Of a stretch of DNA of 64,000 nt, positions 48,918 through 59,865 are shown one piece after another; positions within the stretch are counted from its first letter, which is position 1; the number at the start of each line of letters is the position of its first letter. This stretch comes from Apium graveolens. Lineage: Eukaryota; Streptophyta; Magnoliopsida; Apiales; Apiaceae. Below the pieces are notes generated by a model. That model made no database searches. It was not told the origin of the DNA and was given only the letters and a program-made list of their open reading frames with translations. The position numbers and the translations under genes are program-made. The stretch covers positions 304,312,565 through 304,376,564 of the forward strand of contig NC_133648.1 in assembly GCF_009905375.1 (NCBI RefSeq). Direction: 5' to 3'.

Positions 48918-50265
48918 TCTTGTTCTGTGTTATCAGACTTTATGCTCAGTATTTACAGAATTAATCTCATTGTGTATTATGTGCTTAATTGATAAATGTC
49001 TTTAAGTACTGACTATTGTCTGATATATGTTTCTAAACTCTGATAAGTGATATGTCTGTTCAAGTACCTATTCAATCCTATGAGGATAACTGTGCTAGAT
49101 ACTGACCTAGTAGTCTTCAATAAACAAATGATTCCATGTAAGAAGTAATTATTTCAGTGGAAATCTTATGACACTAGCAAATTCTGATAATTGAGCTTAG
49201 TTAAGTTTACTTTGTATATCTTATTACTAAGTCACAAATTAGAATAATGCTACTCATCTGTTAAGTTCTGATACTAGTAAAACTGCTGAATGTACTAAGT
49301 GCTGATAAACCTCACTTATCAAAAGAAAAAGCAAAAAGATCAAAGAATAAAATCAGGTACTCCTTTGAGATCTAGAGTAAAAATGTGGAAGGGACGACCC
49401 AAGTGCATTGCTGGTATTAAGTAAATATGCATTAGAAAAGCAAAATATTTTCTTGGTGACTTTTCACACTCTATGATTACTGGAGAAATACTCTGATAAT
49501 AGCATAAATTCTGATAAACAGTCGTGACTCACTTACACTGAGAAGCCACTGTAAAATAGAATTTCAAAAGATGCATAAAATTAGCACAAAACAGTTGAGG
49601 TGGACTCAAGCATGAACTCATTCATCAGTAGGTTTCAGGACAATGACAGCTCTTTAGCAAAATTTTAGTTATGCCTTATTTCTAAGATGTATTGAAGTGA
49701 CTCGGACTTTACTCTTTGTCTGTTATTTAGCTTAATGCACACACTAATCACTCCATATGAATGATGAAAATTACTGTGGTGGTCTATGTTATTTTAGATA
49801 AACAGTCACTGTGTCACTTTGCACAAATTCTGAGGACAAGTTCTAGTTACACGTTCTAATGATTAAGTTCTGAAGTCTATAACTCAGAAATTGTATGAGG
49901 ATTTACTAAGATGGGCATTCCTTTTTTGAGTTAAGAAATTATGTTCTGATGACTGTTAAGTTCTGATATAAGTCTAAGTTCTAATATTACAGTCTAATGT
50001 TTTACTTGACTTATCTGTGAATAACATTTGATGACAGTCTGAGTTAATAATTGAATATGTTGAAGTGGAAGATTAATAGTCACTATGGTTAGGGTTAATG
50101 GTATTTGTACCTGAATAGTCCAATGTTACTTGTTTCTTGTGCGCTTTAAACCATGTTTCCTCTTTCCAATGAATGTTATTCTTTTTCAAAGTCTAGGGAG
50201 ACGAGGTAGAATTAATTCTACCTGTCAACATTCAATTTCTTTGCGTCTCCTGGCATTCTCTTGCC
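48918..50265 (+). other. SIRE-B pol-env spacer, first part, with AAGTTCTGAT motifs
   Basis: No credible ORF. The region is AT-rich with scattered copies of AAGTTCTGATA and near variants (for example 49263, 49943 and 49965; CTCTGATAA at 49023 and 49492). These are the inverse of the ATCAGAACTT motif in the LTR, and parallel to the motif array in the SIRE-A spacer. Confidence 0.6.
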
Positions 50266-50273
50266 TATATAAG
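50266..50273 (+). promoter_or_regulatory. TATA box ahead of the SIRE-B small ORF
   Basis: TATATAAG in the context GCCTATATAAGCAGCC, followed by a CT/A-rich leader without an ATG and then AAAATACAATGG at the ORF start, 76 bp downstream. The context is close to a textbook plant core promoter. Activity is inferred. Confidence 0.55.
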
Positions 50274-50348
50274 CAGCCACTTCACATCAGTCTTTCCATC
50301 AAATTCTTCTCACACACTTATCTTCATACTTCTTCTTTCAAAAATACA

Positions 50349-50621
50349 ATGGTCAGATACAACATGTTTTTGAACTACCAAAACTTCAATATGGAGCTAA
50401 GTTGTGCCGATTGGCAGCAAGAATGGCATGTCACAGCCATTCCTGAGGAGATATGGGACTCTGTCCCACAGGAGGTACTGACATACCTCCTGTTCTTCTA
50501 TATGGACTACCATCGCCATCTGGAGCGATTGGAGGAGGAAAGGCTGGCAGCTCTCCGCCAGCAAGAGCGAATCATCAGACTCGCCATTCTGTTTGTCGAG
50601 AGTAGGAAGAAGAAGAAATGA
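50349..50621 (+). CDS. Small unrecognised SIRE-B ORF (90 residues) between pol and envelope-like gene
   Basis: It starts MVRYNMFLNYQNFNMELS and continues with ADWQQEWHVTAIPEEIWDS, an LTYLLFFYMDY stretch and a charged helix HRHLERLEEERLAALRQQER, ending in ESRKKKK. I chose the ATG at 50349 because it has a strong context (ACAATGG) and follows a TATA box and leader. The open frame extends upstream to 50130, but that part covers the TATA box and is leader-like. The ORF is intact while gag, pol and the envelope-like ORF of the same element have stops, though its short length makes survival by chance possible. The acidic/basic amphipathic C-terminus could form a coiled coil. I do not recognise a family. 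Neither SIRE-A spacer nor any other element here shows it. Confidence 0.5.
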   Translation: MVRYNMFLNYQNFNMELSCADWQQEWHVTAIPEEIWDSVPQEVLTYLLFFYMDYHRHLERLEEERLAALRQQERIIRLAILFVESRKKKK

Positions 50622-51158
50622 TTTAATCTTGTCTTCTTCCTGTTTTTCTTCATCATCAGCTTTGTCAGGCTTCTTAGCTAGGACTAAGGCTGTTGATGTT
50701 CGGTTTAGAAGCTTAGGGAAAATCTTGTATAAGTATTGATGTAATTTCTATTTCATAAATGTATTGTCTTGATATATAATGAAAGTTGTTTTTCCTTCAA
50801 GATTTTGTCTCTGAGTTATTTTATCTTGTGTTGATAAATCCTGATTGATATTCTGATGACCATATAAATTTTGTTTTATATTAAGTTCTGATTCGTTTTC
50901 AGCACTTACTTATCTAATTTATCTTGGTCATTTTCATGTGATGTATTTTCAGAATATTAATGATGCAGTGAAAAATAATTCAATCAATGATAACGGTTTA
51001 AATTTTGAATTAAAATTGTTTCTCTTGATAAATGGAACGGTTTTTTCCTTGAAACTAGGCAAATGGGTAAGTAATGATTCCTGTTTTCTCGAGCCCAGTA
51101 ACTGTCCGTTATTACTGCATGTCTGACAGGTGTCCAACGGTAACATTTTTGTTCAGAG
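50622..51158 (+). other. SIRE-B spacer between small ORF and envelope-like promoter
   Basis: No coding signal I can support. A T-rich stretch after the small ORF with ATATATAATGAAAG (about 50770-50785) may hold its polyadenylation site. Short open stretches on both strands near 50940-51170 look accidental. Confidence 0.45.
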
Positions 51159-51166
51159 TATAAGTA
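51159..51166 (+). promoter_or_regulatory. TATA box ahead of the SIRE-B envelope-like ORF
   Basis: TATAAGTA in the context CAGAGTATAAGTACAACAGAG. A CT-rich leader of about 155 bp follows and leads to the ATG at 51323. It parallels the TATA boxes before the SIRE-A and Athila third ORFs. Confidence 0.5.
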
Positions 51167-51322
51167 CAACAGAGAGAAGATTTCTTTAATCTTTTATTTT
51201 CTTCATATTTTATCTCTCTCCTTACTTTTACTCTCTTTCTCTTTATTTCTCACGTTGGTTTTTCATACAGACATTATATCAAACACCTAATAGGCATACT
51301 TGAATCTCAATTTTTTTTTCAC

Positions 51323-54300
51323 ATGGCACCAAAGGATTTAATCATTGATGAGCTAAGTTTGTCCCCAACAACTATGCTGCAGTTCTTGATCACACTGAAG
51401 CTCCATCTGAATTGCACTTTGTGCAAGATCTTCTTGCACATAGTGAGGTTGGGTATGCATTAACACAGCCTGAATTCTTTTCAAGCCAACAAGTTCTGAG
51501 GTTTTGGAGGACTTGACTTTTTGATGATGGTGGTCAACGTGGAACTCCCAGTATTATCTTCCAAGTGGGTGATTCATCCTTTGTAGTCACTCCTGGTACA
51601 GTACGCAGGGCTTTACATCTTCCAGAAGATTGTACTTTCTAAATTCCAGAGGACTCAGCCCTTCGGGAGTTAATGGCTGAATTGGGATATGAAAAGAGTC
51701 TGACGAAACTTGGACAGTTGAAACGGGCTAATATCAGAAGAGAATGGAGTTTCTTCTTTGATTGCATCACCAAAGCTTTTGGGAACAAATGTTCGAATTT
51801 TGATGCTATTCTAATTATGAGTCAGCACATCGGGTATGCAATTATCAATCAAACTCATTTTGATTTTACAACTGCTTTGATTGGTTTTATTGGGGATAGG
51901 ATGACAGAGGATCGAGATGTTGTTTATTTTGCTAGATTCTGTCAACTTATTTACACTTATTATACTGATGAACTTCATTTAGTCAGCACCCAAACCCCAC
52001 CTTTTAAGGTTGCAAAACGATACTTTAATGACCTGGTAAATGCTGATACTAAGAAAAAAGTGGTTAGACCATTACAGATTCCTCAGTCTGTAAAACAGAT
52101 CCTAGTAAATGCTGATCCTGATACTTATAGATCTGTTTACTCTGATGTCCAACCAACTCCAAACACCCAAAATCCATCAACCTCAGTACCTACCTCTCAT
52201 TCTACTCAACCTACCCTCAGAACATATCTCAAATCTTATCTCTCCACTTCACAGACTGCTCAACCTTCATCTTCAGCACCTACTGTGAAATCTTCATCTT
52301 CCAAGCCAAAGAGGACAAAGAATGTTCCTCAAACACCTCAAAAGAGAAGGAGGATTGCATTGAGAGATGAATCTGATTCTGAGGAACCGGTTCCTGCTAG
52401 AGAACCTGTTGTAACTGAAGCTGAGAAAGAGATTTCTCAGAAGGATTCTGAAATTGGGGGTTCTAGGCTTTTCAAGAGGCTTAGACGAATGACAGTTCCT
52501 GACACTCCCAAGGAATCCAAATCAACAAGGAAGTACAAGAAACAGAGGGCACAAAGGCCAGTTTCAGATGATGAAGAGGAAGCAGCTAAGGAAGGGGATC
52601 AGGAATCTCTGATCTCACAAGACAAGGAATTTGCTCCAGTCACTTCTTCTCCATCAACTCCATCTCAGGAAGCTGTATCTGACAAGGCTAACTCACCATC
52701 TGTGTCTCTTGTTGATCCAGGCACAAGTGCTGATATTGATGTTCAACACTTGGTTGTGTCTGAAGTATTTCTCTTAGAACCTCCAACAACAAATAATCCT
52801 TCCACAACACCTGTTACTGATGCTGTTCAAACTCCAGAGTTATCAACAACACCTTCTCTGCATCAAGATGCTGATGATCAGACTTTAGGTGAGCATCAGG
52901 ATATGGCTGTTGATCAGAACTTAGTATCAGATCAGCAATTAGAGGATGCTGAAGCCTCCATTGCTACTCACACTGTTGTCTTATCAGAAGATACTGATTC
53001 TTTAAGTTCTGATCCTGCAAATACTGGAGATACTGGTGATGCTGCTCCAACTGTAGATGCTGATGAAGCAGGTCCTTCAGGACATACTCCTCAACAGACT
53101 CTTCCTAAGTCTGAACTGGTAAAGAAGTTTGTTACCGGGGAAGCACCAGTACCTTGGAGTGAAACTCCTGCAGGTCAGGAGTGGACTAAGGAATGGAACT
53201 CAGTTTCATGTGTTCCAACTGAAAAACATCTTGCTGAGCACTTGACTAAAGCTGATGAAATGTTAAATTCTAATGATTTTAAAACCCAGCTTAGAGTCAC
53301 TGCATTGAGTACTAAACATCTACAAGGTCTTCATTCAACTACTCATGCAGAGCTGCACAAGATTCAGGAGAACTTTATCAAACAGGAACAAGTTTGGAAA
53401 ATTGATAAGAAAAAGTTCTGTCAACCTACCATTGACAGGATTGCTTATATTGAGAAAACTCAAGAGAAACAACAAGCTCAGATTGATGAAATTCTGACAA
53501 ATCAAGCTTCTCAGCAATCGTAACTTACTGAAATCCAATCCTTAGTGGAATTACTTATCTCTCTTTTACTACCTGCTGATGCCAAAAAGGGGGAGAAGGT
53601 AATTAAGTCTAAATGCAAAACTAACAAGACACTGCAAGGAAAGGATGATGGAAATGATGATCAAGGATACTCTGGAATGGGTAGCAGTCATAGTCAAGGT
53701 AGAAGGTTTACATCAAGACAAGCTAGTCACATGACAAGTTCTGATACTGGGAAAAGAATAAGTTCTGTTGCTGGTAAAAGGATAAGTTCTGATGAACTTC
53801 TAGATCTTGATGAGGAAATGTCAAGACAGTTATTTCTTCAAGAAAATCCAGGAATGGACTTGTAAAGTTTAAAGGAAGAAGAAGCCTGACTTAAATCAGA
53901 GAAAGTCACATCTAAATCTGAAGCTTCTGGTAAAAAATCACTTCCAAAACTCAAAGGCATTGTGATCAAAGAAAGGACACATATTGAAGCAACATTGGCT
54001 AGATCACAACCACAGATAGATCCAAGATCCAAGGGTAAAGAAAAGGTTGGTGAACCTATCAAGGTTTATGTACCTCCTGAGGAAGAAGAAATTACTGATG
54101 AAAAGGATGATCTTGCTCTGACTTCAAGAAAAGTTTTTAAAACAACCTCTGACATGGCTCAAGTTGTTCAGAGTCAAGAAATTGTAAGCTCTGATATTCA
54201 GAAGAAGCAAGTAACCTCTGACATAGCTCAAGTTAACTTGATATCAGAAAATAGATCAAAGACACTCCTACCAGGATTCACTAAAGCAAAACAGACTCAA

Positions 54301-55032
54301 TCTTTGAAGACTACTACAAGTGGTTTTGAAGCAAGAGTAGTTACTGGAAAGGAAGCTAGAGATAAAACTGGATTGGGAAGTGCTGATGAAAGAAGAGTAC
54401 ACAACACTACCAATGATCCAACTTCCTTGAGTGAACCAGGTATTGGAGCAACTCCTGAGAGATTGAATCAACTGGAATCTATACAGATGGTTTACCATAC
54501 CTACTTGAAAGAATACATCATGTTGTATTTCATGACAGATGGTAGGGTTTATCATATAAGACAAAATGCCATTCCATTGAAGTATTTTGAAGAATTGGAG
54601 CATGTACTTTTCTTACTTCAAGTGGATGACTGAATAACAGGGACTGCTGCAAACTACTTAAAAGAACAGATTCAGAGATAGAAAAAGCTTTATTCTGTTA
54701 AGTCTGACAGCATATATGTTCCAAAGTACAGAGATCACAATGGTGATATTGTTGATATAAAGCCTAATACTGCACAGATCATAATATATCTTGGTATTAA
54801 GGGACTTGAATTCAATCTAGAGTCTGACAAAGCTTATGTCATAAGACTAGATCAGGAGTTGAGAAAAGCAAAGATCAATGATCTCAGAGCTGCAATCTTT
54901 CAAACTGGTGAAGATACTACAGAGCTTAAAGATGTCAAAAGGAGAATGATTGATGAACTCAGATATGCTGAGAAATGTCTGTTGAAGAACTATCTCAGAA
55001 CAACTCCTGACATCAGAGAGATCAGAAAATGA
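51323..55032 (+). pseudogene. SIRE-B envelope-like ORF (third ORF), about 1,235 codons with stops
   Basis: The ATG at 51323 reads MAPKDLIIDEL, then one base is apparently missing near 51358. From there one frame runs to 55032: LHFVQDLLAHSEVGYALTQPEFF, VVTPGTVRRALHLPEDC, the conserved KRANIRREWSFFFDCITKAFG block (about 51720-51780) and IGFIGDRMTEDRDVVYFARFCQLIY. A very long Ser/Thr/Pro/Glu-rich middle follows, with a basic patch near 52300-52550 (KPKRTKN, KRLRRMTV), then coiled-coil-like C-terminal helices. At least seven in-frame stops occur, the longest open piece being 616 codons (51673-53523). No signal peptide or membrane helix is evident. Homologues here are at 677-2974 and 1-680. Confidence 0.85.
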
Positions 55033-55226
55033 TGAAGCCAAGTCGAAGATCTACAACTACTTAAATTCTGATATTTATACAGACTGAAGTTGTTATCAGA
55101 AGTTGAAATTGGTAAAAGCTTTAAGGACTGTAAGTTGTAGTTATCTAGTCTAATTATCATGCATTTGTACTTAATGTTTTTGACATCATCAAATATCTGT
55201 TAAACTTGTATATTATGTTAATTTAC

Positions 55227-55240
55227 AAGTTGGGGGAGAT
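55227..55240 (+). other. SIRE-B polypurine tract
   Basis: CAAGTTGGGGGAGA ends just before the 3' LTR. It is the plus-strand primer of copia elements and confirms the LTR boundary. Confidence 0.8.
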
Positions 55241-55837
55241 TTTTAGATATATTTGATAATGTCATGGCTCATATGTTTTATGTTTAGCTTTCAGATCTTA
55301 CTTGAACAGGATAAATCAGTACTTATACTGGAAGTCAGGACTTAAGGATATCAGTACTTATGTTATCAGGAGATAATCATTAGAAGATAGATATCAGAAC
55401 TTAAGTGCTGAAGGACGATCAGATAAGGACAGTAGCTGATTAAAGGAAAGAAGATCAAGATAAACATAAGAAGAGATATGCATGAAGAAGGAATTCTGTA
55501 AAGAATGGAATACTTGGAAGAAAAGATATCTGATTGATATATTTTAGGAAGCAGAATTATATTCCATATCAATTAGCGATTATCTTGTAACTGTGTAGTT
55601 TATAAACACAGATATAGGGTTTACACTATAAGTGTTATCATTATTAGAGAAGATTATTCAATGTAACCCTAGCAGCTCTCGTGATATTTGTTCATCACTG
55701 AGAGGTAACAGTTCCATACTGTAACAGAGTTTATTGTTTCAATAAAGTTTGTTTTCTATTACTTAAGTTCTTAAAGTTCGATTTGAGTGTACTATACACT
55801 GTATTCACCCCCTCTACAGTGTGTGTGTGACCTAACA
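55241..55837 (+). repeat. SIRE-B 3' LTR
   Basis: 597 bp, the same length as the 5' LTR with no indel. The first bases read TTTTAG instead of TGTTAG, a change at the terminal dinucleotide. The remaining differences are single substitutions. It ends GACCTAACA at the ACGAT duplication. Confidence 0.95.
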
Positions 55838-56726
55838 ACGATCATTGTATGGTTTGAAACAATCTGGTCGTATGTGGTACAATAGGCTTAGTGAATACTT
55901 ATTAAATGATGGATATGTTAATAATCAAGTGTGTACTTGCATTTTCATCAAACGATCATTAACTGGTTTTGTTATTATTGTTGTATATGTGGATAATTTG
56001 AATATTATCGGTACTACTGAAGATATTACTAATGCTGCTAACTATTTGAAAAATGAGTTTGAAATGAAAGATCTTGGAAGGACAAGATTTTGTTTAGGTA
56101 AACAGGTGGAGCACTTATCTTCAGGAATATTTGTTCATCCACTAACCACACCAATGGTTGTTCGATTACTCGAGGTTGAAAATGATCCTTTTCGTCCTAG
56201 AAAACAAGATGAAGAGGCTCTTAGACCTGAAGTTCCATATCTCAGTGCAATTGGCGCTCTCATTTATCTTACAAACAACACACGACCTGATATTGCATTT
56301 GCAATGAACCTGTTGGCAAGATTTAGTTCTGACCCTAGTAAAAGGCATTGGGATAGAATTAAACATATATTCAGATACCTACGAGGGACAATCGATCTTG
56401 GACTATTCTTCTTAAACAATTCAAGATCACATCTAGTTGGATATGCAGATGCTGGATACATGTCAGATCCTCACTTTGGGCGATCACAAACAGGTTACCT
56501 ATTTAGATATTGTGATACTGCTATCTCTTGGAAGTCTATAAAACAAACTATGGCTGCAACTTCATCAAACCACGCAGAGTTACTAGCAATTCATGAAGCA
56601 AGCAGAGAATGTATTTGGCTAAGGTCGATCATTCAACATATTCGAGAATCATATGGATTATCAAGTATTGCAGACAGTCCTGCAGTTTTATTCGAGGATA
56701 ACTCGGCCTGCATCAAACAACTTAAG

Positions 56727-57478
56727 CAAAGCCGGCTTTACGGGGAGTTTCCCTAGTTATTTGTCTAGGGCCTCCAATAATATAGGGGCCTCCAATATAT
56801 ATACATACATGTAGTATTAATATTTATAATTATTAATTATTAATTATATTCAATAAAATTATTAAAATAATATTTATTCTTCTCCCATATACACTAGTTT
56901 AGAAATCTGGACAGTACTTTAACTTTAGGTCCATTCAATATAATAAAGAGATATAATAGCCCAATAAATTAGTATAATGTTTTACAATATTTTAAATCAC
57001 TTTAAGTCTTTAAAATAACTAAAAAGATAGAAAACCTAATACGCTCAAAACCAACAAGAGCAGCAAAGGTAATATATAGTGATCTCTTCAATTCTTTTAT
57101 ACTTTGGTATTTTAAATTCAAAACTAATTTACTATATTAAATACTACATATTTTTGATTTTTTGTAGTATATTACAGGTGTTAGCATAATGACGGGTAAA
57201 AGGAAGTATAATTCAGGATGTTTTAAGAGAAAGAAAAAAGAGAGGCAAGACAAACTCACACAATCTTTACAAGGATCTATGAATAGGTATGTGAACCCTA
57301 TTAATCTTTATAAGCATGATTTTGCACATTCAAAAGCAAGAAGAATAATTACTTCTTAGATTTAACTTGAACTATTTTTATACTTTGTTTAGCAAATTTT
57401 TCATGTGATTTTAGTTCATCAAATTTTAGATTTTGGTTCCAAAATATTAGGGCCTCCGAAATCCTGGAGACGGCCCTG
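56727..57478 (+). mobile_element. hAT deletion derivative with 8-bp target duplication
   Basis: The ends CAAAGCCGGCT and, read inward from the right, CAGGGCCGTCT form imperfect inverted repeats of the hAT type. The flanks are a perfect 8-bp duplication AACTTAAG (56719-56726 and 57479-57486), diagnostic for hAT. Subterminal GGGCCTCC repeats are present (56768, 56784, 57450). At 752 bp it is far too short for a full hAT. It keeps the first transposase exon (57189-57300) but lacks the catalytic and dimerisation domains, so it is non-autonomous. Confidence 0.88.
57189..57359 (+). pseudogene. hAT transposase first-exon remnant
   Basis: The frame opens MTGKRKYNSGCFKRKKKERQ and continues DKLTQSLQGSMNR. 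This resembles the Lys/Arg-rich start of plant hAT transposases annotated as TTF-type or MYM-type zinc-finger proteins. AGGTATGT near 57287 looks like a 5' splice site; the nominal frame closes at 57359. Everything downstream of the first exon is deleted. It covers about 35-56 residues of a protein normally several hundred long. Confidence 0.65.
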
Positions 57479-57854
57479 AACTTAAGGAAAGATATATTAA
57501 AGGGGATCGAACAAATCACATATTGCCAAAATTCTTCTACACTCATGAATTTTATATGAATTTTAAGAAAATGGTGATATTGATGTACAACAAGTTCGCT
57601 TATGCGATAATCTGGCGAATATACTTACAAAATTACTACCTACATCAACATTTGAGAAGCTGAGAAATAATATGGGTACGCGGAGGTTAAAAAGTTTGCT
57701 ACATCAAAATGTCAAAATATGAGACATTTTATTCAGGGGGAGGCTGTACTCTTTTTCCTTTGTCAAGGTTTTTATCCCACTGGGTTTTTCCTTGCAAGGT
57801 TTTAACTAGGAAGTCAATTTTTGCAATAACTCGCATTTGACAATCAAGGAGGAG

Positions 57855-58191
57855 TGTTAAAATACCTGAAAAAATATAAAGTGATTGTCAAAACGTATCG
57901 AGGAAATCTCTCAAATCTTGCTGAGGAAGACTTGCACAGCTTCTTAAGAAAGAAACTTAATCAGGAAGATTTGTAAAGCTTATCGAGGAAGACTTGTAAA
58001 TTTTATTGAGGAAGACTTGCAATACTTAATGAAGAAGATTTGAATAGCTTAGTAAGACTTATAAACCAACTACTATAAATAGCTCATTTAGCTAATGAAA
58101 TGATATACAACTTTCTCTCCATATCTTCTATTCTCCTATACTTCCTCTACATTAAACATAACTAATATTTTCAGTAAAAGTTTATAACACA
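57855..58191 (+). repeat. Copia-D 3' LTR
   Basis: This 337-bp LTR runs TGTTAAAATACCTG ... TTATAACACA after the purine tract CAAGGAGGAG. It contains five or so GAGGAAGACTTG-type repeats. Its 3' two thirds match 38431-38694. Confidence 0.85.
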
Positions 58192-58766
58192 TTCTAACTT
58201 GTCAAGGATGTTTGGGGACTTTATTAAAATGATCATTTACAACGTAAATATCCAATAAATGAAATGTTGAGATCCACGTACTTTCTTCATATCCATTTCA
58301 ACATTTCTGTTATACTACTAACATTACAAATTGGCTCATTTATTTATTTTTGATGTATGCCTTTATATTCTCACTTAAATTTATGTAAATTTAATAATAT
58401 TTTGTTAATTCTTTTTTAATAATTTACATTACATTTTATAATTTGTAATATCTTTTTAATTTTATATTCATTGTCAAGTCAACTTAAAAGTTATGATTTG
58501 CCAAACACATTATCAACTTAAAGAAAAGTTCTATGGAGACCACGTTTTCATCGGAGACCTCGGAGACCACATATGTTCTGCAATCAAAATAGTATAAAAT
58601 ATATTATTTTGTGATGTATGTTTTACGAGTATCACTAATTCATTAAAATTATTGAAGATCATTTAAGTTTAATAAGTAAAATATGTATGTTCTGCAAGCA
58701 GAACAAATGTTCTGCAAACGTAACATGTTTTGCAGAATAAAATATTTTTGTAATGTTTTACATGCA
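58192..58766. other. AT-rich gap with a possible truncated MULE-like element
   Basis: No coding signal. From about 58529 the sequence AAAGTTCTATGGAGACCACG with GGAGACC repeats, followed by four ATGTTCTGCA-type units (58573-58735), resembles one end of a mutator-like non-autonomous element as I recall them. The other end would have been separated by the SIRE-C insertion. The assignment is weak. Confidence 0.35.
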
Positions 58767-59863
58767 GTACTATTAGGAATATATGTATTAGTTTGATGAT
58801 AAGTTAAACAAAACACTTAAGTAGAAATCTAGTGTTTGTAGCCTCAACGGATAAGACCATCTTGGCTATCCGTTGATGGAGTAGCTTTACTTAGAAATAA
58901 GTTTAGTATTATAGCACATTTCAGTCTCTGTATTTAAGTTATAATTCTTAGAAGTTGTGGGAAAATATAAGTCATGTTGACTACTAGTGGATATACAGAT
59001 AGGAGGGCTAATTGTAAATATTTCATGCCTTGTAATTTTGTGTAAATGAAGTAGTATCAACTGATAGATTAAAGGCCTTCAACGGATGAGAAACAAAGCT
59101 TCAACGAATGTCTCTAAAGCTTCAACGGATAACATCCATCAACGGATGAGTGCATCAACAGATAAAGCTTCAACTGTCAAAGCATCAACGGATGTCACTA
59201 AAGCATCAACGGATAAAGCCATCAACGGATGAAAGCTTCAACGAATGCTTTGTTCCATAGCACTTGATATTGACAAATCATAAGCTGACAGAGGCACATG
59301 GGTTGACAGAGATAATTGGAATGTGGTAGCCTCTTGGAGGAATCAAGAAAAAGCAGCATTTCCATTCTGGTGCAAACAAGGAAGTATTCAAAGATTCACA
59401 GATTATCTTAGATTGCATTGGATAGAGAAATGAAGAAGAAACATGTGAAAAACTATTTTATAATTATATTTTATCTTTGTCTTCACTTGTAAACTTGGTG
59501 ATATATAAACCAAGTTGCAGCTAGTAATTAGGTGTGAATTTTCCAGAGCTGTTTAGAAAATCATAGAGAGAAAATTATCTAGTTTGTATTAGGAAGCAGC
59601 TGTGATCAATTCTTTGTATCACAGATTTTATGAAATACACATCTCTGGTAGAACAACAAATCCACCAGAAAAGTTTTTAAAGCATTTATGTTCTTTATAT
59701 TTGTGTCTTGAATATACATATGTCTGCACCTGCTGAAAGCAATTCACACACATCTGTTCATCACACACTTAGCTTTTGAAACTGCTCAAAACTTGAAAAA
59801 GTTTTGAGATTTACATTCAACCCCCCTTCTGTAAATCTCATTGTTAGTTCCTTGGGAATAACA
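58767..59863 (+). repeat. SIRE-C 5' LTR
   Basis: The right edge is secure: GGGAATAACA followed by the primer site TGGTATCAGAGC (59866-59877). The left edge near 58767 (TATTAGGAATATATG) is approximate because its terminal bases are not clear and no partner LTR is present. The LTR is about 1.1 kb and carries a family-specific motif, TCAACGGATG / ATCCGTTGATG, about a dozen times at 58840-59245. Confidence 0.75.
58840..59245 (+). repeat. SIRE-C LTR motif cluster (TCAACGGATG)
   Basis: About a dozen copies of (CT/CA)TCAACGGATGA or AGCTTCAACGGAT at irregular spacing. One inverted pair near the start (CTCAACGGATAAG and CTATCCGTTGATGG) could form a hairpin. It is the counterpart of the SIRE-A and SIRE-B motif clusters but with a different sequence. 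Confidence 0.75.
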
Positions 59864-59865
59864 AT

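Larger units (their letters stand above)
42637..55837 (+). mobile_element. SIRE-B: young full-length Sirevirus-type copia element
   Basis: Two 597-bp LTRs (42637-43233 and 55241-55837), the 5-bp duplication ACGAT (42632-42636 and 55838-55842), an intact primer site and a GGGGGAGA polypurine tract define a complete 13,201-bp element. Order: gag (43290), protease-integrase-RT-RNase H (to 48917), a 2.4-kb spacer with a small ORF, and an envelope-like ORF (51323-55032). The LTRs differ at about ten positions by eye. Gag-pol stays in one frame throughout, broken only by stop codons; the envelope-like ORF has one apparent frameshift and several stops. Such small damage suggests recent insertion. 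Confidence 0.95.
55843..57726 (+). pseudogene. Copia-D pol, C-terminal part: RT and RNase H
   Basis: RT resumes with SLYGLKQSGRMWYNRLSEYL. The catalytic block reads VVYVDNLNIIG, so the second Asp of YVDD is Asn. KDLGRTRFCLGKQVEHL, IGALIYLTNNTRPDIAFAMNLLARFS and RYLRGTIDLGLF follow, and RNase H shows GYADAGYMSDPHFGRSQTGYLF, ISWKSIKQTMAATSSNHAELLAI and FEDNSACIKQL. A hAT insertion at 56727 cuts it there. The last part (57487-57726) gives GDRTNHILPKFFYTHEF and ANILTKLLPTSTFEKLRNNMG. The changed active site alone would abolish activity. Confidence 0.9.
38431..58191 (+). mobile_element. Copia-D: degraded Ty1/copia element hosting SIRE-B and a hAT
   Basis: LTR-related ends lie at 38431-38694 and 57855-58191. 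Gag, protease, integrase, RT and RNase H follow in copia order between them. RT is interrupted exactly between KLQ and SLYGLKQ by SIRE-B (duplication ACGAT); RNase H is interrupted by a hAT (duplication AACTTAAG). Without these inserts the element is about 5.8 kb. Many stops and frameshifts, an altered RT active site and a broken zinc knuckle show a long-dead copy. The copia lineage is not certain. Confidence 0.85.

Noticed and set aside
50130..50348. Longer 163-residue version of the small SIRE-B ORF
   Set aside because: The extra 73 codons cover the TATA box and the CT-rich leader and have leader-like composition; the ATG at 50349 has the better context.
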